Origin: Planctomycetota bacterium
Lineage (GTDB): Bacteria > Planctomycetota > Phycisphaerae > WQYP01
Direction of reading: 5' to 3'
DNA: 34,838 bases
Assembly: GCA_021808485.1 (NCBI GenBank)
Contig: JAKBBN010000032.1
Coordinates: 1-34,838 of the forward strand
Under the pieces are notes generated by a model. It did not search any database. It saw only the letters and a program-made list of their open reading frames with translations, and was not told the origin of the DNA. This document shows, one piece after another, positions 32,937-34,838 of the stretch; positions within the stretch are counted from its first letter, which is position 1, and each line of letters opens with the position of its first letter. The translations under genes and the position numbers were made by a program.

Positions 32937-34838
32937 TCAGTCCGCGGGTTCAAGCCATGTCACGGGGCAAAGCACCTGGGCGGATCGCGCCGGCAGATAT
33001 ATTTGCAGGCTTTGGCCGCGGCCGTACATTTCCACCTTCTGCCACGGATAAATCTGACGGTCGTTTACACGACCATGACCGCCGAACTCCGAGGCGTCCG
33101 TATTCAGCACCACCTGATAATCCGCGGCATCTGGAACAGGAATGCGCAAATCCGCAAAGCTTTCCGATGGATGAAAATTAAAGACAAACACCAGCGGTCC
33201 GCGTCGATAGGCAAGTTGTCGCGTATCCTCATGAACCAGCAGTTGCTCAATCAGCGGATCCGTAATCAGGCCGAACTTATCGTCCAGCATTTGCATTGCT
33301 CGGTCAAAATTCCGCAGTTCGCCGTACCGAAGGTCATCCCGGTCGGCCAATGACCATTGACGTCGGGCATAGTGATAGGAATTATTATTGCCCGGGCGGG
33401 GGAAATCGATCCATTCCGGATGGCCGAACTCGTTTCCCATAAAATTCAAATATCCCTCACCGGCCAGTGAAAATGTAACCAGTCGGATCATCTTGTGCAG
33501 TGCAATGCCGCGGTCAATGACGATGCTTTGCGTGAACTTGCTCATGCTGTCATACATTTCCTTGTCCATGAGCCAGAACGCGATTGTCTTGTCGCCCACC
33601 ATCGCCTGGTCATGGCTTTCCGCATAGCCGATGTGCCTTTCGTTGTGGCGGCGGTTAAGTAGGGTGTGGTAAAGAGCGCCCAGATTCCAGTCCTCGTCCC
33701 GCTGTTCTTTTAATAGTTTGATCCAGTAGTCCGGAACGCCCATGGCCAGTCGATAGTCAAAGCCAAGGCCGCCTTTGGCAATCGGCACGGCCATGCCCGG
33801 CATTCCGGAAACGTCTTCGGCTATGGTCACCGCCTGCGGTCGCAGGGCATGCACAAGTTCATTGGCCAGCCGCAGGTAAATCAACGCGTCCTCGTCCACA
33901 TTTGGGCCGAAATAGCTGTCATAACTGGTAAACCTGGCTCCCAGACCGTGATCGAGATACAACATACTGGTAACGCCGTCGAAGCGAAAACCGTCGAACT
34001 GGAATTCCTCAAGCCAGAATCGCAGGTTGCTCAGCAAAAACCGCTGAACCTCGAATATCCGGTAATCAAAGCAGAGGGAATCCCAGGCGACATGTTCTCC
34101 ACGGGCGCCGGCATGGAAGTATTGGTGGTCGGTACCGTCAAAATGATTAAGCCCCTCCTGCATATTTTTAACGGCGTGGGAATGCACCACGTCCAGCAAT
34201 ACACGAATGCCCATCCCGTGTGCGCAGTCAATAAGCTCTTTGAGGTCCTCCGGTGTTCCAAAGCGGGATGAGACCGCAAACAAATTGCTGACGTGATAGC
34301 CGAATGACCCGTAATATGGATGCTCCATGACGGCCATCAGTTGCACCGCGTTGTAGCCGAGATAGGCGATTCGCGGCAGCACGTCCCGCATGAATTCGCG
34401 AAATGTCCCCACCCCCCCCTGCTCCAGCGCCATGCCCACGTGGGCTTCATAAATTCGCAGGCCCGCTCGGCCGCCGGCTTTTGAAGGCAAGGCATGCTTA
34501 AACGCATAGGGATGTTCGGGATCCCAGTACTGCCCCACAAATTCCGGCGAGCCGGTTTTTTGCACAACCCGCCGTATATAAGCTGGAATGCGGTCCATAT
34601 GCCCCTGTTGAGATGCCACGTGAACTTTGACAAGTCCGCCATGGACCAGGCGCCGGTCGTAGGTTTCCTCAGGCAGGAATATACGCCACACACCGTATTT
34701 ATCCCGCGATAAAGGATCCGCATTGCGGTTCCACTGGTTAAAATCACCAATCAAACTAAGGCCTGCGGCTCCAGGCGCCCATTCGCGATACCATATTCCC
34801 GGCTTTCCATTTTCAACGCCGCGATTGAACCCGAAATA
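32937..34838 (-). CDS. glgB: 1,4-alpha-glucan branching enzyme, GH13_8-like (5' end outside window)
   Basis: The branching enzyme makes alpha-1,6 branch points in glycogen. The open frame runs to the right window edge with no start, giving 633 visible residues; some 40-60 N-terminal residues are probably missing. The edge reads YFGFNRGVENGKPGIWYREW, then APGAAGLSLIGDFNQWN, the carbohydrate-binding module start. The catalytic barrel has the nucleophile Asp in DGFRFDGVTSMLY, the acid Glu in IAEDVSGMPG and the third acid in ESHDQAM. WYREWAP, GFRFDGVTSM and YAESHDQAMVGDKT are typical of the eukaryote-type subfamily (GH13_8) and not of the common bacterial GlgB (GH13_9). It is upstream of pgi on the same strand and probably leads that operon. 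Confidence 0.93.
   Translation of the reverse strand, partial: YFGFNRGVENGKPGIWYREWAPGAAGLSLIGDFNQWNRNADPLSRDKYGVWRIFLPEETYDRRLVHGGLVKVHVASQQGHMDRIPAYIRRVVQKTGSPEFVGQYWDPEHPYAFKHALPSKAGGRAGLRIYEAHVGMALEQGGVGTFREFMRDVLPRIAYLGYNAVQLMAVMEHPYYGSFGYHVSNLFAVSSRFGTPEDLKELIDCAHGMGIRVLLDVVHSHAVKNMQEGLNHFDGTDHQYFHAGARGEHVAWDSLCFDYRIFEVQRFLLSNLRFWLEEFQFDGFRFDGVTSMLYLDHGLGARFTSYDSYFGPNVDEDALIYLRLANELVHALRPQAVTIAEDVSGMPGMAVPIAKGGLGFDYRLAMGVPDYWIKLLKEQRDEDWNLGALYHTLLNRRHNERHIGYAESHDQAMVGDKTIAFWLMDKEMYDSMSKFTQSIVIDRGIALHKMIRLVTFSLAGEGYLNFMGNEFGHPEWIDFPRPGNNNSYHYARRQWSLADRDDLRYGELRNFDRAMQMLDDKFGLITDPLIEQLLVHEDTRQLAYRRGPLVFVFNFHPSESFADLRIPVPDAADYQVVLNTDASEFGGHGRVNDRQIYPWQKVEMYGRGQSLQIYLPARSAQVLCPVTWLEPAD

Overview
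This window reads as a chromosomal segment of a planctomycete-like bacterium, most likely from the Phycisphaerae side of that phylum. That placement is an inference from gene style only: moderately GC-rich DNA, several large membrane or periplasmic proteins of unknown function, a FloA flotillin, a FliA/WhiG-type sigma factor without flagellar genes, a eukaryote-type (GH13_8-like) glycogen branching enzyme, and pyruvate phosphate dikinase. No rRNA, tRNA, CRISPR array, prophage or intact insertion sequence was seen.

Layout. (1) 1-6083, minus strand: a class III aminotransferase resembling HpnO, an RND/MMPL exporter resembling HpnN, a GH29 alpha-L-fucosidase-like lipoprotein, and the start of a membrane protein cut by the window edge. 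(2) 6449-11820, plus strand: an alanine-rich lipoprotein, ppdK with its own good promoter and a textbook terminator, and a large unknown membrane-anchored protein. (3) 11978-17331, minus strand: the sigma factor, then floA from its own promoter, a proline-rich protein and a VWA/glutamine-amidotransferase-like membrane protein. (4) 17332-18079 holds no convincing large gene but contains an array of abutting inverted repeats enclosed by a long-range helix and followed by an intrinsic terminator on the plus strand. It is the best candidate here for something undescribed. (5) 18080-22098, minus strand: rsfS, argS and scpA as a tight operon; rsfS carries a long histone H1-like basic tail and argS a large insertion. 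(6) 22654-29838, plus strand: metK, rpmA (without rplU), an unknown membrane-anchored protein, a cyclophilin, a glycosyltransferase-methyltransferase fusion and a GT39-like membrane glycosyltransferase. (7) 29854-34838, minus strand: glgB (5' end outside the window), pgi, a DUF4149-like membrane protein and nth.

How the genes work together. glgB and pgi link glycogen synthesis to the hexose phosphate pool, and ppdK supplies the PEP/pyruvate node. rsfS, argS, rpmA and metK are translation and one-carbon housekeeping genes. The two glycosyltransferases suggest envelope glycan or lipid-linked sugar work. The HpnN/HpnO-like pair suggests modification and transport of a polycyclic or other outer-membrane lipid, although no hopanoid cyclase is in the window. 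Many start codons were moved inward from the longest reading frame on the basis of ribosome binding sites and signal peptides; each case is stated in its entry.
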